From the NCBI GenBank assembly GCA_032622095.1, contig CP136066.1:105733319-105797318 (forward strand): a stretch of DNA of 64,000 nt. The letters run 5' to 3'. Positions 63,815-64,000 of this stretch are shown piece by piece; the first letter of the stretch is position 1, and the number at the start of each line of letters is the position of its first letter. The DNA is from Siphonodentalium dalli (lineage: Eukaryota > Mollusca > Scaphopoda > Gadilida > Siphonodentaliidae). The position numbers were made by a program, and so were the translations under genes. Below the pieces are notes generated by a model. It worked only from the letters and a program-made list of their open reading frames with translations. It ran no database searches and had not been told where the DNA came from.

Positions 63815-64000
63815 CTCACATCTTCTCTAGACTGAATGGGTTCATATTTGGTGTAGATGTTCCCTAGGTGACTTACATTCATATTTGTTTAAATGAGGTC
63901 ACTCTATCAAATGGTTATGAAGGCAGGGCCATAACTCTTGCTCTCCATAGTAATTCTTAAAAACTACCTCTTCTGCTGTACCATCAGGTTGAACGGGTTC
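63815..64000. repeat. Second copy of the CCAGGGCCATAACTC-type repeat, cut by the window end
   Basis: GGTTCATATTTGGTGTAGAT, TTCCCTAGGTGACTTACATT and AGGCAGGGCCATAACTCTTG match the modules at 61680-62230. A G tract precedes it at 63752-63777. Confidence 0.65.

Noticed and set aside
61306-64000. A further GOLGA5 exon
   Set aside because: I looked for coiled-coil coding sequence with fitting phase 0 and found only repeats; the next exon is probably beyond the window.

Overview
The window is animal nuclear DNA, AT-rich and full of transposons, most likely from a mollusc or another lophotrochozoan. The reasons are two host genes split by phased spliceosomal introns, LINE relics, hAT/Helitron/mariner/TTAA-type non-autonomous elements, and tandem 'CTCACCTGAAACGAAG' repeats of the kind seen in molluscs. 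The taxon is an inference.

Layout. (1) 311-1736: an inverted pair of degenerate minisatellite arms. (2) 3496-29713, minus strand: DPH6 (diphthine-ammonia ligase, last step of diphthamide synthesis). Eight coding exons (247 codons) join in matching phase; only the short last exon is missing. Its introns hold a 37-copy 32-bp satellite, mariner-like and TTAA MITEs, an 8-bp-TSD hAT with a leftover BED finger, a broken Crypton, Helitron-like elements and a deleted integrase-type transposon. (3) 29714-32697: AT-rich flank ending in a LINE open reading frame. (4) 32698-48900: a complete Polinton/Maverick of 16,203 bp with 1.13-kb terminal inverted repeats and a perfect 6-bp target duplication (CTTACA), inserted into that LINE. 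(5) 48901-56400: LINE remainder, hAT-like elements, an L2-like LINE 3' end. (6) 56441 onward, plus strand: 5' exons of GOLGA5 (golgin-84), running out of the window.

The Polinton carries, left to right: protein-primed DNA polymerase B (plus; broken by one frame change at about 34.77 kb and containing a 654-bp intron), an orphan minus-strand gene, a 250-bp extremely GC-rich block, then two plus-strand genes 11 bp apart: a tandem PC4-like protein and a clear TATA-binding-protein (TBP) homologue. A compact minus-strand block follows: ATPase, two small basic proteins, chromodomain integrase, a membrane protein with a PC4-like tail, minor capsid/penton, a small acidic/basic protein, double-jelly-roll major capsid, and adenain-like protease. 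Several of these genes overlap by the 4 bases ATGA.

The most interesting observation is the TBP homologue (all four DNA-intercalating Phe positions kept) beside a tandem PC4 gene. It suggests a virus-like element with its own promoter-recognition module. A repeated motif (CGCTCTTTA/TAAAGAGCG) in both terminal repeats, in the POLB intron and in the left flank is a possible, unproven, target. All calls come from reading the sequence; no database search was run.
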